A program made the translations under genes and the position numbers. Below are positions 36,256 through 49,880 of a stretch of DNA of 64,000 bases, one piece after another. Source of the stretch: Phalacrocorax aristotelis (lineage: Eukaryota; Chordata; Aves; Suliformes; Phalacrocoracidae); the NCBI RefSeq assembly GCF_949628215.1, contig NC_134277.1:60791918-60855917 (forward strand), read 5' to 3'. The first letter of the stretch is position 1. Every line of letters begins with the position of its first letter. The notes under the pieces were generated by a model that was not told where the DNA came from, made no database searches, and saw only the letters and a list, made by a program, of their open reading frames with translations.

Positions 36256-39200
36256 TATATAAATTCATTAAACATATTGAGGACTGAAAACATTTGGTAG
36301 TTACATTCAGTTACATTTTGTGATGTGACTTTAAAACTCTGCTACAATCCATCAAATAACTTGTTAGTAAAAGCACATTAATCAGTGTATATACAACTCC
36401 TGTACTTGAACAGAAGTTGTAGTGCAAAATGTTATTATCTAGAATAGTTTTGGAAGAGGTCTCTGATTGAGACTTTCAGAAGTCATTCTCATTTTGTGAG
36501 CCCACTGAGCATACCTGAAGGAGTTCAAAATACTGAGTACCTCACCACTGATGAAAAAGTGTGAATACGCTTGGGAATCTCTGTAGCATAGTCTTTACAC
36601 TAACTTTTAGGACAGATACAAGTCTAGCAGTGACCTCTCTGCTGTTATCTGTCCTCTCATCATATATTCTCTATGAACAGTAGTAACACTCTCGCCGACT
36701 CAGAGAACTTTGCATACAGGCTAACTACTGTCATACAGGAATTTTCTTTATCTAGTTATTCAAAACTATTATTTACAGGCTGGACTCTAATACAATGGTG
36801 TGTTTGGGGTTTTTTGTTTGTTTGTTTGTTTTTCTAAACAAATCAAAGAAATATTTTTTTATATTCAAGCTGGCTGTAGTTTATGTAAGACATCATCATG
36901 TGGTGTGCTTGACTGTGTTCACTACTTTTGAATATCTTACAGAGTCAGTAAATTCCAAAAAGCAGATTTGTCAGGCTGTTTGGTTAAGCACTTTTGCAAT
37001 ATTGCCCCTCTCTCTCTGCTTTTTTTTGTTTTGCCAGCCTGAGTCCTTGGCGCACTGGCAGCACAGCAGAACTCATATTTAATAAGAATGTGGCAAAAAT
37101 ATCTGGTTATCATCTACCCTTAGCCTGTCCTCCTGGCCATACTGAGAGGGTGATAAAATTACTGTTTTCATTGTAGATATAACTAGCACGGAAGGTATTC
37201 CTCCCCATCCATCCAGCCTCCTGACAGCACTAACAAACTAGCAGCACTGCTTTTCCTCTTTGCCAATAAAACTTCCTACTTGCAGCGACAAGAAACATTG
37301 CCATGATAATTTTCTTGCGTGATGTGTGCTGATTTGTTACTGATGCAACAAGTGCGAAACCTGCAAGTTACTTTCAGAACAGGCCTCTCTCAGCAGCACT
37401 GCAAACTCACTTCAGTAAAAACAGAGTGGATTTCTCTCATTAAGTTTGTCCTTGAAATTCTGGCTGCCTCAGTCTCTAAAGGAAGCTTCTCTACTTTCAT
37501 GCAAAGTACATCAATTCCATTGGACAATTTAAAATGCATTAGCCATCCTGCTATGAGTAATTTGATAATATTTATTTTGGCATTCAACTCCCTTTTCTCT
37601 CTGTGACCACTTATCCTGACACTGCAATTCTTCCAATGAATGTATGAATAAGCGGTGTTAACCACCATGTCTAAATCATCTAGTGAGGATTTTTTCATGG
37701 CCTACCTTTTCAGAGTGCCAACTGAGCTACTACCACCATGAATAAAATCAGAGAACCGTGCCTTGCCTTTTTTAAAGTATACACAAATCATAATGCAACC
37801 CTAGGGAAAAAAAAAAGAAACAAACCTTTAACACTCCAAACTGTCAGATTTCAAGCTTGTACTACAGTTAATCACAAAAGCAAAAAAAAACCCCAGTCTA
37901 GTGCAGGATGGTGCTGATTCAGACCTTCCTTCTCCCCATATTTTCTTCCCTTGTCGTTTCTCCTCCACTTTCCTCACTCATCCATGGCTTTATTGTCCCC
38001 TTGTTTTAGGATTTTAAAACAATGATCGCTTTACCTCTGTGAGAATACAACTGCTGTAAATACAGCAGTAAAACTTGCTTTCCAAGACTGAAAAGTCAGT
38101 CCTTATTTGTTATGATCAGTCCACCTTCCTCTGGATTTGGCTCCTGTCTCCCACAGACTATTTTGTTTGCCCTCACTCTCCCCAGTCTTTAACACACCAT
38201 GCAGAACTGCCCATGCTGATGCAGCATCCAGCATGACTAACACGAACTCTCCTCTAGTACAATTCATGTACGTTAGCAAGCTAGAAATTAAGTCATGCCT
38301 AGGAATGGTATTTGCAAAGTATGTCTACATGGGCAAAATTAATACAACCGTTGTGATGCCACCCAGCCAACTGAGACAGTATCCCTGCTCCACATGAAAC
38401 CAGTTCCTCAGACAGTGATTCGCAGGTGCTTAGCCAGCATTGTTTCATTACTAGAGCTGTGTCAATGACTTTGCTTGTGTCAGTAGGCTGTGCTGTAGTA
38501 AGGCATTACTATATAGGGAAATAATTTTTCAAGCACTTACATGACTAAGGACCATTAGCTTTGAGAAGGCCAATTTTCAAAAATGGTGTCCAGCTAGTGG
38601 AGCCAGGATGCAAGCGAAGCATTTTGCAGAGCACAGAAACGTGTTTTTCTATTGCTTCCCCATTTCTCTTTCCTTTCTTATGAAGCTACTGCATTTTCTA
38701 GCCTGAACTCTGTATACTAATGTAAAGGATAAGAACTTTTATGACTTCGTTTGAGTTGCTTTAAATGTCTCCTGGTATAATTCAGACCAGAACCTCAGCA
38801 GGTAAAATGTGTGGTTTGTGGGACTACAGTGCAGAGAACCTTGGCACAGCACAATACCAAGGATATGCAAACCCCATTCTTTCCCTTTGCAGCACAGCTC
38901 CAGGAATATAATTCCATAGTCCTCAGGAATAAATAAGACAGGACTGACTCCAAAACAAGACTTTTTTGAAACCCATCTTAATTTCATTTTGATTTTGCAT
39001 CACCCATTTCATACTGTTAAAGAGACCAAATACCTTTACACATCTTCCAAACAGCTCACAGCTGAATAAAACTTCCTTTCTTCCAATTTCTACCCTGCTC
39101 TCTTTGCAATGTTTTCCAAGTTGCTTTATTAACCTGAAATTCACAATTACAGAAAATTTCTATGTTATGACAGCTGCACTTTCATCACCATCAAAGTTTT

Positions 39201-39479
39201 CAATGCAACGTTCACCTCGAGGTAATGACTCCTGATGTGAGTAATTCAGAGATCCTCACAGCTTGGTTTAACACTTGCTCAACAAGGACAGACTGTTAAT
39301 GCGCAGGTGTACCATCCACTCGGGCTCTGAGCCGAGTATGGCGCAGCTCAGGAAGTGCGGGACGCGGCAGGAAACCCACGTTTCTCACAAATACAAAAGC
39401 GGATGCTTAAATATGGATGAAGGACTTATCACGTCTAATAGTGTCATCCTGAAACACGTCCGACAACTCTTCCGGCACT
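36256..39479. other. CUL1 upstream flank, no supported gene
   Basis: AT-rich intergenic DNA between the provirus and the CpG island. A GTTT-rich simple repeat lies at 36,810-36,833, with short A-runs near 37,808 and 37,883. GC rises from about 39,290 towards the island. No exon or RNA gene can be supported. Confidence 0.5.
36810..36833. repeat. (GTTT)n simple repeat
   Basis: Short T-rich run with about four GTTT units. Confidence 0.85.
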
Positions 39480-39899
39480 AGACTAACTTTGGGGGGTGGG
39501 GTCCGGGGCGGTGACGCCTCGGGCAGGGCAGGGGCCTGGCGGCCGAGCAGATGGCGGTGGGCCGGCCCCGGCTGGCCCATGCCGCCGGACAGGCTCCGCC
39601 GTAGGGGCTGCGACGTCCCGCCCCGCTAAACCCCGCCGGGCGCCAGCGGCCGGGACCCCCGGCAGCCACGTCCTACCCCAGCTTTTGTTCTGGGAGGAGG
39701 AAGGAGGAGGCGGCCGGGCTCGGGTCATCCCGAGCGCCTCCAGCCTCACCGGTGGTGCGGGTGGGGAGAGGCCACGCGACGCTGCCGCCCCGGCTGCTTG
39801 TCTCCGCAGCGCCCCCCACTCGCCCTCAGGGGAGGGGAGAAGAGAGACCGGGCAGTCCCTCCCAGCATGGGCAGCCACAGCCCTAGGACCCGCTAGTGA

Positions 39900-40095
39900 A
39901 CCGCACCTCCCCCAGGCCGCGGGTCCCCTCCGCGCTGTGGGCCGGGCCGGGCCAGGCCAGGGCGGAGCGGGCGACGAGGGGCGGCGCCTCCGCGCTCTCT
40001 GGGCCGCGCTGGGGGGAGGCGGTGGCAGATCCGGGCCTAGCGGAGGCGGAAGGGGCGGGCGGACGCGGCCTGACTCTGCGGGACGCGCGATGCTG
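39900..40095 (+). other. CUL1: CUL1 first exon, 5' UTR (5' end uncertain)
   Basis: The 3' boundary is well supported by a strong splice donor, GATGCTG|GTGAGT, after 40,095. The transcription start cannot be read from sequence; 39,900 is only a plausible position within the island. The last six bases are ATGCTG, so this exon carries an ATG at 40,090 that begins an upstream ORF continuing into the next exon. The exon has no cullin-1 coding sequence, consistent with mammalian CUL1, where translation starts in the second exon. Confidence 0.6.
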
Positions 40096-40220
40096 GTGAG
40101 TGTGGGGAGGCCGCGGCGTTGTGTCGCAGCGAGGCCGGGCCGGGCCCGCGAGGAGGCAGCCCCGTGGGGCCGAGGCCGCACGGGCCTGGTGAAGTAGGGC
40201 CCGGCACTGAGTCACGCCGC

Positions 40221-40244
40221 GGGGAGCGGGAGCGGGGGAAGGGG
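40221..40244 (+). promoter_or_regulatory. G-quadruplex-type motif at start of intron 1
   Basis: Four G-runs of at least three (GGGG, GGG, GGGGG, GGGG) with loops of two to three bases lie on the CUL1 sense strand about 125 bp after the exon 1 donor. The motif fits the standard G3+N1-7 pattern. Its effect on transcription or R-loop formation is inferred only. Confidence 0.6.
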
Positions 40245-43200
40245 AGGCTGGGCCCAGCCCGCCGCCCGCCTTTCTTCTCCCGGGTGCGCACCTGGCTCCG
40301 GAGCGGGGGAGGCGGCGGGAGCTGCTGTCCGGCCTGCTCGCAGATCCGGCCCCAGGAGCCGCGGGCCGGCTCGGAGCGGGGAGGCCACTAACTGCGCATT
40401 CAGAATACATCGACCCCCTCGGGGCGCGGGAGCCCGACCTACTGGCCGCCCGGCTGCCCGGCCCCGCCAGACCTGCCGGCAGTCGGCCTGCCCGCTCCCT
40501 CCCGCCCGCTGTCCCCGTGCGGGCCCGACCCTGCCTTCCGCCTCCCTCCCCTCCCCCATGACCGCGGCCCCTGGGTGGCCGGGCCGGGGCCGCCTCGGTG
40601 GCTGCTCCTGCTTTTGCCTCCCGCTCCGCGGGCTCTTAGAGCCCAGCCCCTCGGGCCCGTCCTCCCGCGGCCCCGCTCTGCCTCCCGGGACTGTCCCCCC
40701 CAGCAGTCCCAGGCCCTGCTCGTCCCCGGCCTCTGCTCTCTTCTCCCCGTGAGCTTTTGTCCATAACCTCACTGGGCACTGGTTTTGGGTGTTCATTTGC
40801 CATCTTTCCTCTCTGTCCTTTTCTGTACTGCTTCCTTCTCTTGTATACCAGCTGCACCCAGAGCCCTAGTGACACTCAGGTCTGTCTAGGAGCTGTTTGG
40901 TTGGACCTAAAAAAATTCCTCTGTGTCCCCAGTGCCATCGTGGCTGCTGGGGGATGTTTCCCACAGCTCCTCCTTGTCACCTTCTCCAGGTTTCTCTCAC
41001 TATCAAGGACTGTGCACCAGGTTTCCCCTTGTTGCCCCCTACTGTTGTGGCCTTACCAGAGAAGGTGCAGCCTGTAACCTTTTATGTGTCTGTGCACTTT
41101 ATTGCCTCAATCCATATGACTAGTCCTGCAGTTTTATGTTGTTGCAAATAATCACTTCATTTGTTTCCCAGTAACTTTGCCACTGAAAGCTAACTGCATC
41201 TTTCCTGGGATCCTGTTCCCATCCTTCTTATTTCCTCTTCATGTTATATTCCGTCACCATCATTACACCCGTATTACCTTTACCCTTTCAGTTTTCTTCC
41301 AGTAACTATTTTCTTAGCCATTTTTTTTTGCCCTTCTGATCTTATTTTCCTGTCATTAAAACCTTCCTTGTTATCTCACCTGATGATCTCTCCACATACT
41401 CCTTTCCTTTGTAGACTCACATGCTGTCTCCCCCACTTTGTATTTAAATCCTCTAGCTGTGCCTTTGAGGAGAATTTAACCCTAGATTATCTGTATACTT
41501 GTCAGTCAGTACTAAGAGGATACAGATTACTTGCTTTACCTTATTTTGTTTTCCATTGTTTCGTTACTGACTTCCTCAACAACCTTTCTGCCAGTATATG
41601 TGTTCATATATAATCATATACCTCCCCCCAATACACACACATACCCTGATGCTAGTCTGGGGAAAAAAAAAAAGTCTGTCTTGGAAACGCTTTTGACAGG
41701 GCTAGTAGAAGTGGTCCGTAGGGACCAGAAATACCTAGTGGCCATATAACTTAAATGAGACCAAATGTCATGTGTAATACCATATTGTGAATTGGTACTT
41801 AGTTGATATGGAGCGTGTTTGGGATGGATCCTCTTTGGAGAAGTAGTAAGATACTTCGTAGGTGCCATGGTACATAGTTTTTACTCCAAAGAGGCTCACA
41901 GTGAACTGCTGCAATGTTGTGTATTGATGTCAGTGTTGCATGGGCACTTTGTGTCTCTGCTAGAAAGAAGTCTTTTCCCCCTACTTTGCAACTTCTCCTG
42001 TTTCTCACTAGTTGTTTCCCAACTTATTTTACATTTTTTTTAGTTGCTTTGGTTCTTAAGAGTGATTACATTTCACAATCATATCATCATCACTATGTAT
42101 TTGAGGTGCAATTGAAACTGGATGAATTTGTCCCATGGAGGTGTGGGGAACACATTTGATCTCCAGAGTAATTTATACATTTAACTCTAGAATCCAGGTT
42201 CAGTAGCTAGTGTTAACAGCTTCTTATTTTCTTAGCTGAGTACATGCAGATCCTAGTAACTCAGCAACAGCTCAGAGCAACTGAACTTGGCTTCTGATCT
42301 GAACTGCCCCTCTGGAGGAAACTTTTTCCATTGCCTATCCAGGGATCACATAGAGAACAGTTTCGACACCTAAATTACACATATGCATCCTGCTCCTCAG
42401 CTGACAAAACAGTGTACTGGGTTAACTAAATGATTTTTCTTCCACTTTAGTCCTTTTTTATATTGGTTTGAACTTGCCTTATAACTTGGGCCTGTTACTT
42501 AGACTGTTGGCATGAGAAAATTGTGTTGTTTTAATTTAAATACTTTAAGTTAAATTGATGCACACCCTTATTTGGGCGCTGATTTGGGGGTAGCCTTTTT
42601 GAATTTAGCTATTCTTAGTGTAAGGTCTTACATTCTAGCTGTATTGTTCTGAAAACATCATTGAGTCCTTTGAGAAAGTTATCTCATTCAGCTTAAAAAA
42701 TGTTTTCTTACAATTTATATGTTAAGATCTCTGAGTACTGCTTTTAATCTGTGTGTTTTTCAAGTAGTGCCTAGTTTTGTGTAGTAATAATTATTTTAGT
42801 AGGGCCCAGCTTAATGATGAGTCACATCCTGGGTGTCAGTGATTGCATGAATTGGGTATACCTGGAGTCTTCTCTCTTGACATTGAGGTTTGTTTGGGGT
42901 TTTGCCTTTTTTTTTTATTAAATCCTAGTGGGTGAAACAGCTTTAAAGATTTCCCACTTGGATTTATACCATTCTCAACATGAAAAATTTGTGTCATGAA
43001 TGTGAAGTGACAGAGTCGTTCTAGTAAGAGGTTGTCAGTGTTTACAGGTGGATACCAATGTGATGTGTACTACACTTTTCAGCTGGGGTTTTCTAACTTG
43101 CTGAGGGCAGAATCAGATTAAGGTGGTTGGACCAGTGCTCCTGTTCAACAGCATAGCCATGCTGTTGTACTTCCCATGCTGTCCAACAGGGTCAGTCTCT

Positions 43201-44299
43201 GTGCATCAGGAGGAAAACAGTAACCATCCCACTTGGATGGGCATGCTAGGAGGGTGTGCAGAGGCAGTCGCAGAAGCCTGCAGTCAGTATAGCCTTCCTG
43301 CTGCAGAGAGCTTGGAGGAAAGAAGAGTGTGGAAAGCTTGGTCTTGGAAGTTCTCCATGTGCTTTAGGAATGCATGAACTTGCTTTAAACTGACTACTTG
43401 AGTGCCAGCATTGGTTTTTGGCAAGGCTAAACTCATAAAAACTTTTTAATTACTGTATTTTTCAAGATACAACCATCTAAAGAAATGGTTGTTGGAACCA
43501 ATGTTTAGAGGCCTAGGTAAAAGTTGTAACCTATATAAGGGTGCAAACTTAAACTATTTTTAAAATTTGTTACAGAGACCATTGAGTTTCCATTACTTGT
43601 TAAAGGAGAGTTTTCAGTAAGGAAAAGGCAAGAAAATATAATGGTTGGAAAATTATAGAAGCTGTTGAACTTGTCTACAGAAGTAACTTACTATTTTATT
43701 GTAAAGGTTGTAGGTTTATCAGTGGAAGAACAACTACGGATTGACTGTTGATGGTTCTACAACAATGCAGTTCAGACCTGTTATCGACGTGACTAAATGA
43801 CTTTGTAATAAAATTGTCCTGAGCTGATGTGCCATGCTGTGGTGCTACAACCTGTAGCCTTTAACATAACATAACTACAGAGGTGGACCACTGTCAGATT
43901 TAAACACTCGTTGCATTATCCAGCATCGATAGTTATGAGGTTTAATCAGGGAATGGTTGCAGTACAGCTGCTGGGAAGAGCACTGTTAGGAAATAATGCA
44001 TGTCCCAGTGGGTAATTTCTGACAATTTTCTTTTTACCCAGAGAACCTGTGGTGCCACAGTAGTGAACTGTCATGTTGCTATTTCACCTCCTCTTGTAAA
44101 TGATACAGGTCAAAGTAAAATATTCTTTTTTTCTTTTAATGTAATGTGTTTTCAAATTCCTTTTCATCTGTGAAACTTGAAAAAATTAAGACTACTGTGA
44201 AAATAGGAAAATATTAATTCCATTTTGCATTTCAGGAAACTGGTAGAGAGTCATATGTAAATTTTTGCCAGAGTTACTTTATCCTCAAGATTGCCATAC

Positions 44300-44917
44300 C
44301 TTCTTTGCAATTGTATCTTGGTCTTGTAAAAAGAAGCATGACCAGCAGGTCAAGGGAGGTGATGCTCACCCTCTATTCTGCTCTGGTGAGACCCCACCTG
44401 GAGGGCTGCATCCACTTCTGTGGTCCCCAGCACAAGACAGACATGGAACCTGTTGGAGTGGGTCCAGAGGAGAGCCATAGAAATGGTCAGAGGGCTGGAA
44501 CACTTCTATGAAGAAGGGCTGAGAGAGTTGAGGTTGTTCAGCCTGGAGAAGAGAAGGCTCCAGGGAGACATTAATGCAGCCTTTCAATATATGAAGGGGA
44601 ATTACAAGAAAGACGGAAAGACTTTTTACCAAGGCCTATAGTGACAGGACAAGAGGCAATGGCTTTAAACTGGAAGAGGGTAGATTTAGATTGGACATTA
44701 GAAAAAAATTTTTATGCTAAAGGTGGTGAGACACTGGAACAGGTTGCCCAGAGAAGCTGTGGATGTCCCATCATTGGAAGTGTTCAAGGTCAGGTTGGAT
44801 GGGGCTTTGAGCAACGTGATCTAGTGCAGGATGTCCCTGGCCAGGGCAGGGAGGTTGGACTAGAAGATCTTTAAAGGTCCCTTCCAGCCCAAACCATTCT
44901 ATGGTTCTGCGATTCTT
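44300..44917 (+). mobile_element. CR1 LINE 3' fragment in CUL1 intron 1
   Basis: It starts in the C-terminal part of CR1 ORF2 (GACCAGCAGGTCAAGGGAGG near 44,340; CTGGTGAGACCCCACCTGGA near 44,384) and runs through the 3' UTR to the CR1 terminus (CCCTTCCAGCCCAAACCATT, then CTATGGTTCTGCGATTCTT). It is sense to CUL1. Stops and small indels break the frame. Confidence 0.95.
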
Positions 44918-47900
44918 GATTAAACAGATTTACTTTGTGATGTGCTTCCAAAAACTCAGGAAAAATCAACATCATCTCCCTTCCTTCCCCTTTTGATTAT
45001 TCTGGTTTTGGAGTTGGAATGTTTTGCTGCTGTACATTGGTCTAGCAGAAATGAAGCATTGCTTGACAACAGTACTAAGAATAAAGGATCAAATAAATTT
45101 TCTCTGAGGTCTTTGTAGTTATGCACTAGATTCGAGTATCAGTTCAATACCAATGACTTCTGTTTTTCTTTAAATTAGAAGTACCTAAGGTGATATAAAA
45201 TGTTCCTTGTCTTTGCGGTTCATTATATTTGCTCTAGTTAATGTTGCTATATGTCTCAGTCTTGGTGTTACTCAGAAGGAGAAATGGAAGCTTTTTATTC
45301 ACACATAGGATGGTGAGGATCATGATGGTTGAAAGTTTTTTTGCAGTGTAGGCAGCTTCTCACTCTGCTCTGGTAATGTACTGATCTTCTGAAGATACAG
45401 ACATGCTTGTCATCTCCCTTTTTCATGGAGATACATCTGGGTCCCAGTAGCAAACCCCCCAGTATTCAATTCATTAATATAAAAGTTAGACAAAAGTTAA
45501 TTTTTAAAATTTAAAGCAGGGAGCTACAAGAATTTGGATTATTAGGAATGCAATTTCAGCCATAGCTGAACTCAGAAACTTCTTGTTTGTATTTTTAATT
45601 TGCATGTGATGTAACTTGTTGCTCTGTGTGTTTAAGGTTGGACAATATCTTAATGTGGATTAGAGTTCAGAAGTAAGGCTGCTGGTGTGACCTTAGTTCA
45701 CCCTGGTTTGCTTTGTAATTTAAACTTAATTTCCTATGTAAATATGCAAGCTCTTCTAGTTCCAGAGCAGTGGAGACTGTCATCTGGAAGTTTTGTGTAA
45801 AATTTGGAGGGCTGAATTGCAGGGAAAAAAAGAGGGTCATGGGAAGTAATTCTTGCTTTGTTAGCTGCTAGTCTTTCCATCTTACTTTTCATGGTAATAA
45901 TGTAATGGGCAAACATTCTGCTTGCTTCTGGGTAGCCAAAGGAGAAACTTTTCACTGTATGCTTGAAAACACTTTTTAAAAATTTCTGCATTTTCTTAAG
46001 AAAACAGACTGTTCTCTTACTGTGCTTTTTTTCAGAGATAACTTTGGAAAAGCTTTGTTATGACTGAAAATGTGCCTTTGCTAGAATGCCATCACTGATA
46101 GGAGTAGTATAAAACAAAAATGTATATGCTTAAGTAAATTAATTAAATTGATTTTTCTTAGATTCTAACGCAGGCTTAGCTTTAAAACTTAACGGTGCAA
46201 GCTAAATCAACAAGAAGCAGGATCTAAGTGTGGCTGTTAGGGATGCTTATCAATTTTAACTTTTGCAAAATAAAGATAAACTCTCTCACTTCTGTACCAG
46301 GCATGCCTTTTGCAGTCATTAGATGTCAAAACTGACTAAAAAAGTTTCTGAAAATGATACTGAATTTATATGGAACTAACTATTGAGGTATAAATTCTTT
46401 GCTGTGAGTTAGGTTTGTTACAGTTGAGATTTGAACCAGAAAAATCTTTTGTGAATTCCTTTCTAGGCTTTATTGAGAAAGTTCTCTTTCTTTTTCTTGC
46501 TGGCCGTGGAAGTAAGTTCACCTTATGAACATCTAGGCATGTGGAATTAGATATGTCTGTACTGTTCATTGCTTAACGTGTTTGCAGCACTAGGAACTGC
46601 TTATAGTGTTTATACTATACCGTTGTAGGAATCTAGATCACTAGCAGATATATCTGCACTTCATGTAGACCTGATTTAAAAAAAAAAAACCAAAAAAGGG
46701 GCAGTTTTCACAGGGTAGTGATTTTGTCACGCACGAAATTAATGTAACTGCAACAGTCAGTCTTTGATTTGCAGACTGTTTTTACTATGTGATAGCTGCA
46801 ATCCTTACCAGTTCTGAATGAAGCGTTAGCATGAAGGTGAATATAGGAGGAAGCTCTTCAGTATTTAAGCCATACTCTTGTGGTATATTTGAACATCTAA
46901 AAATGTCAGTCTGTTTACAAGAAGAATCACTGTGACCAATTTATAAATAAATATTATGAAGTGGCAAACTGCATTGCCTTGATCAGTTGAGCTCTTCCAA
47001 AGGAAACAAGATGGAAGAAGCTGTGAAACTAGCAAGCTGTTGGGAAGAGATTTGAGCCAGAGTTGTTTTACGCTTGTTAACATTAGTACTTTTTAAAGTT
47101 ACTGATAGAATCGCCACCTTCCAAGAGCATGGGAAAACTTTGTGTGGAAACATTATTACAGGTTAAAATTCCTGTTTGTGTCTAACAGGTCAGTATGAGA
47201 GTGTATGTTGTGGTGCACTAAGTGCTGTTATAATGGAGGGGGATTTGTGTTGGGGTTCAGAGGCTTGCCCTGCAGGTTGTGGCAGAGGTCGTGCTGTGTC
47301 TGCAGTGGACTGGAAGACCGTACCAAGATTTTCTTAACGAAGATCAGTAGGATCATGGTGTTTTTAGCTTAAGTTGGTTTTAGTTAAAGTTTTGATGGCT
47401 GGGAAGAGCTTTTAGGAAAGCACTTACATGTGAGAATTGTACTTGAGGGATCATTAGGGTCTCATCTTGCCCAGGATATTTCAGAGTTGTCAGAGTCTTC
47501 TGTGTTTGTTCTTGCTTAATTGCATTTGATATGATGCCCCATTGCCACATTTCTTTTTTTTTCCCCTTTCCTGTCTTTCTGAGAAAAACAAGGTGTATTG
47601 TTCTATCTTCCGCTTGGCATGCTGGGTATCTAGTATTGTGTTTTCATGGCATGTCCTCCCTCATTTTTCTTTTCTGCATCTTCTTGGCTGATTCAAGAAA
47701 TGCATCATCATACATGTTGTCCTTGAAGGCTTACTTGGTTTTTGTTCTTGGGTTTTTTAATGCAGGTTGTATCTATATAAGGCTAAAGTCAGAGGGAATA
47801 CTCAAGGCTTGTTTAGACCGTTCTTCCTCCTCTTCAGTCTGCTCATATCTTGACTTGATTTTTCTTTTCACACAGTGTTGCTCTTTTCCTAGTCTGCAGT

Positions 47901-49037
47901 CTTCCTTTTTCCAAGATGCAAGAGCTGAGCATAGTCAGTGTTCTAAGAAGCTATGAAGCTTATCACTGCAGGCTCAGTTAAAAGACACTGTAGGGGCTGC
48001 GTTCTATTTGTAGCACAGGAAAACCCGAGACCTCAGGTTAGAAAGAATGCATTCAGTTTAGGAGTAGTCTAAAAACTTTGTACACAAGGATTACTTGAAT
48101 AGCAAAAAAGTGAAGTAAAGATGACTAAAGAAGACCTGAAAAGTTCTACCTGTATAGTGGCGTGTTAAGGATATAGTCCCTTACGTTATTTGCAAAGTTG
48201 TTGATGCAGTGAGACTACCATGAAAGTTTTCTTGTTGACAGGTAGGATTGTTAATATTGACCAAAGTTTACTTCAGCAGAAGGGAGAGTTTGCTTGTGTA
48301 ATCAGTAAACCTCATCTAGTCTAGACCTAGCCTCTGTTTATTAGACATCATGTATATGCGTTTTTGTTTGGTTTGTGTAAGCTATTGCATTACTGTAAGG
48401 AGATCTCTGTCAAAAGTTGCAGGAACTGTTTGCTCAAGGAAGACAAGGGTAAAGCTGAAATCAAGTAGTAAATGAAGAATGTTAAAGAACTAATGAAAGC
48501 ATAGGCAAAGAGAAGTGAAAAAGTGGTACACTCAAACTTGCTTGGTGCTCCTCAGAGGAAGTAATTTATGTTTGGGAAAAATTATTGTAATCAGGCATCC
48601 AGCTTAAAACCATGTCAGTTAAAAAAGGCTTTTAGTGAACATGATTATGCATAATCTAAGTAAGAAAAGTGTAAAAACTGCAGTTACAAGTTACTTCCAT
48701 ATATTCTGTTTAAATTTGAAAAGAAAGGTGAATTTAAGTGTCTTTCTAGCTTTGAAGAGCATATCCAGACTTTTGTTTTATTTTTTTGAGCTGGCAAATG
48801 TATCAGTGGCGTATGAAGTAAAGTAGGGGGTGTATTGCTTAAAGTGCTTTCAGTATGTCATTGGTCAGAGCTGAAACACATAGAGGAGCAGGTGTGGGAA
48901 GAACAGTGAAGCCCTGAATGCGGGCATCCTCAGAAGGTAAAGGAGCAACTGCTCAAACTTTACACTGAATTTGCACAACTTGGTATTAAGCTACTGGCAA
49001 ATTGAGCCTACTTGCTTCTACTCTACTTGTTAGCCAC

Positions 49038-49060
49038 TTTTTTTTTTTTTTTAAAAAAAA
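49038..49060. repeat. T15A8 run
   Basis: Fifteen T followed directly by eight A. It can pair with itself as a short hairpin and is a likely slippage site. Confidence 0.9.
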
Positions 49061-49712
49061 CTGCTACACAGAATGCTTTTACCACCCGAAGACGATTTGG
49101 AATGGAGGAGTGTATGCATGTATATATCCACCTTTTTCTCATAATGAGATGAACTGAATTTAACTCTCCTGAAAATAAGATGAGCTAAAGCTTTTCACAC
49201 AACATATAACTCAGTATTTTGTAATAATACAGAGGAACTGAACGTTGTAATTTGCATAGTTTGTCTCAAATATCCTTGATGTTGAAAAGGGAGAGAAGGT
49301 TCTAACATTTCTCTCCTGGTACTGATATGATTTCTGGAATAACCATTTTTTACGGTAGTTGTGGTTTCATTTTGGTGGGGCACAGTGGAAGTGTCTGCTA
49401 TAGGCAGATTCTCCAGATTTTGATTAATTACACATTTGCAGCATGTAAAGTGCTAAGGACGTTACACTTGCTCCTAGTCTTGCTTTAAAGATTGGGTCAC
49501 TTTACATGCATAAACTGCCTAGTTTATAAGTTAGTGACCTAAAGTACTTCTGGACAGAAATGTCAGTGCTATAAAATGTAGCATACAGGGCCATGGCTCA
49601 ACTAAGTTATGTTACATTAGATTTTTGAGCTTATAATGGTAACCTCAACTGAAGTCAGGTAAACACAAAGTAATTAATTTGCAGGTACATGGATATAACC
49701 TTCATATGAATT

Positions 49713-49880
49713 CACAGAATCACAGGTTGGAAGGGACCTCAGGGATCATCTAGTCCAACGTTTCTAGGAAGAGCATAGTCTAGACAAGGTGGCCCAGCAC
49801 CCTCTCCAGACGACTCTTGAAAGTGTCCAATGTGGCCAAGTCAACTACTTCCCTGGGGAGATTATTCCAGTGTCTTTGAA
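49713..49880 (-). mobile_element. CR1 3' fragment (antisense) in CUL1 intron 1
   Basis: On the + strand it begins CACAGAATCACAGGTTGGAA and GGGACCTCAGGGATCATCTA, the reverse complement of a CR1 3' end, and continues into CR1 3' UTR (CAACTACTTCCCTGGGGAGA). It belongs to a different CR1 subtype from the 44.3 and 54.9 kb copies. Confidence 0.9.

Larger units (their letters stand above)
39480..40760 (+). promoter_or_regulatory. CUL1: CpG-island promoter of CUL1
   Basis: About 1.3 kb of very GC- and CpG-rich sequence is set in AT-rich surroundings, as expected for a housekeeping-gene promoter. It contains GC boxes (GGGGCGG near 39,504; GGGGCGGGC near 40,053), an ETS-like CTTCCGG just upstream (39,469-39,475), a YY1-like GATGGCGGT near 39,550, and a CRE-like GTGACGCC near 39,511. 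No TATA box is evident. The long open frames on both strands are a by-product of high GC. The link to CUL1 rests on position and orientation: the next supported exon downstream on this strand is CUL1 coding exon 1. A divergent antisense transcript from the same island is possible. Confidence 0.85.

Noticed and set aside
1..39479. Possible 3' exons or 3' UTR of CNTNAP2, the expected upstream neighbour of CUL1 in vertebrates
   Set aside because: No frame resembles the membrane-proximal or cytoplasmic end of that protein; synteny alone is not evidence.
39483..40197. Long overlapping open frames on both strands (232-233 codons) in the CpG island
   Set aside because: Composition is Gly/Arg/Pro/Ala-rich in all frames, as expected when GC-rich DNA has few stop codons. 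No domain, and the CUL1 exon 1 donor cuts through.
47531..47956. 141-codon + strand frame inside CUL1 intron 1
   Set aside because: Phe/Leu/Cys-rich because of T-rich DNA; no domain and no acceptor/donor pair framing it.
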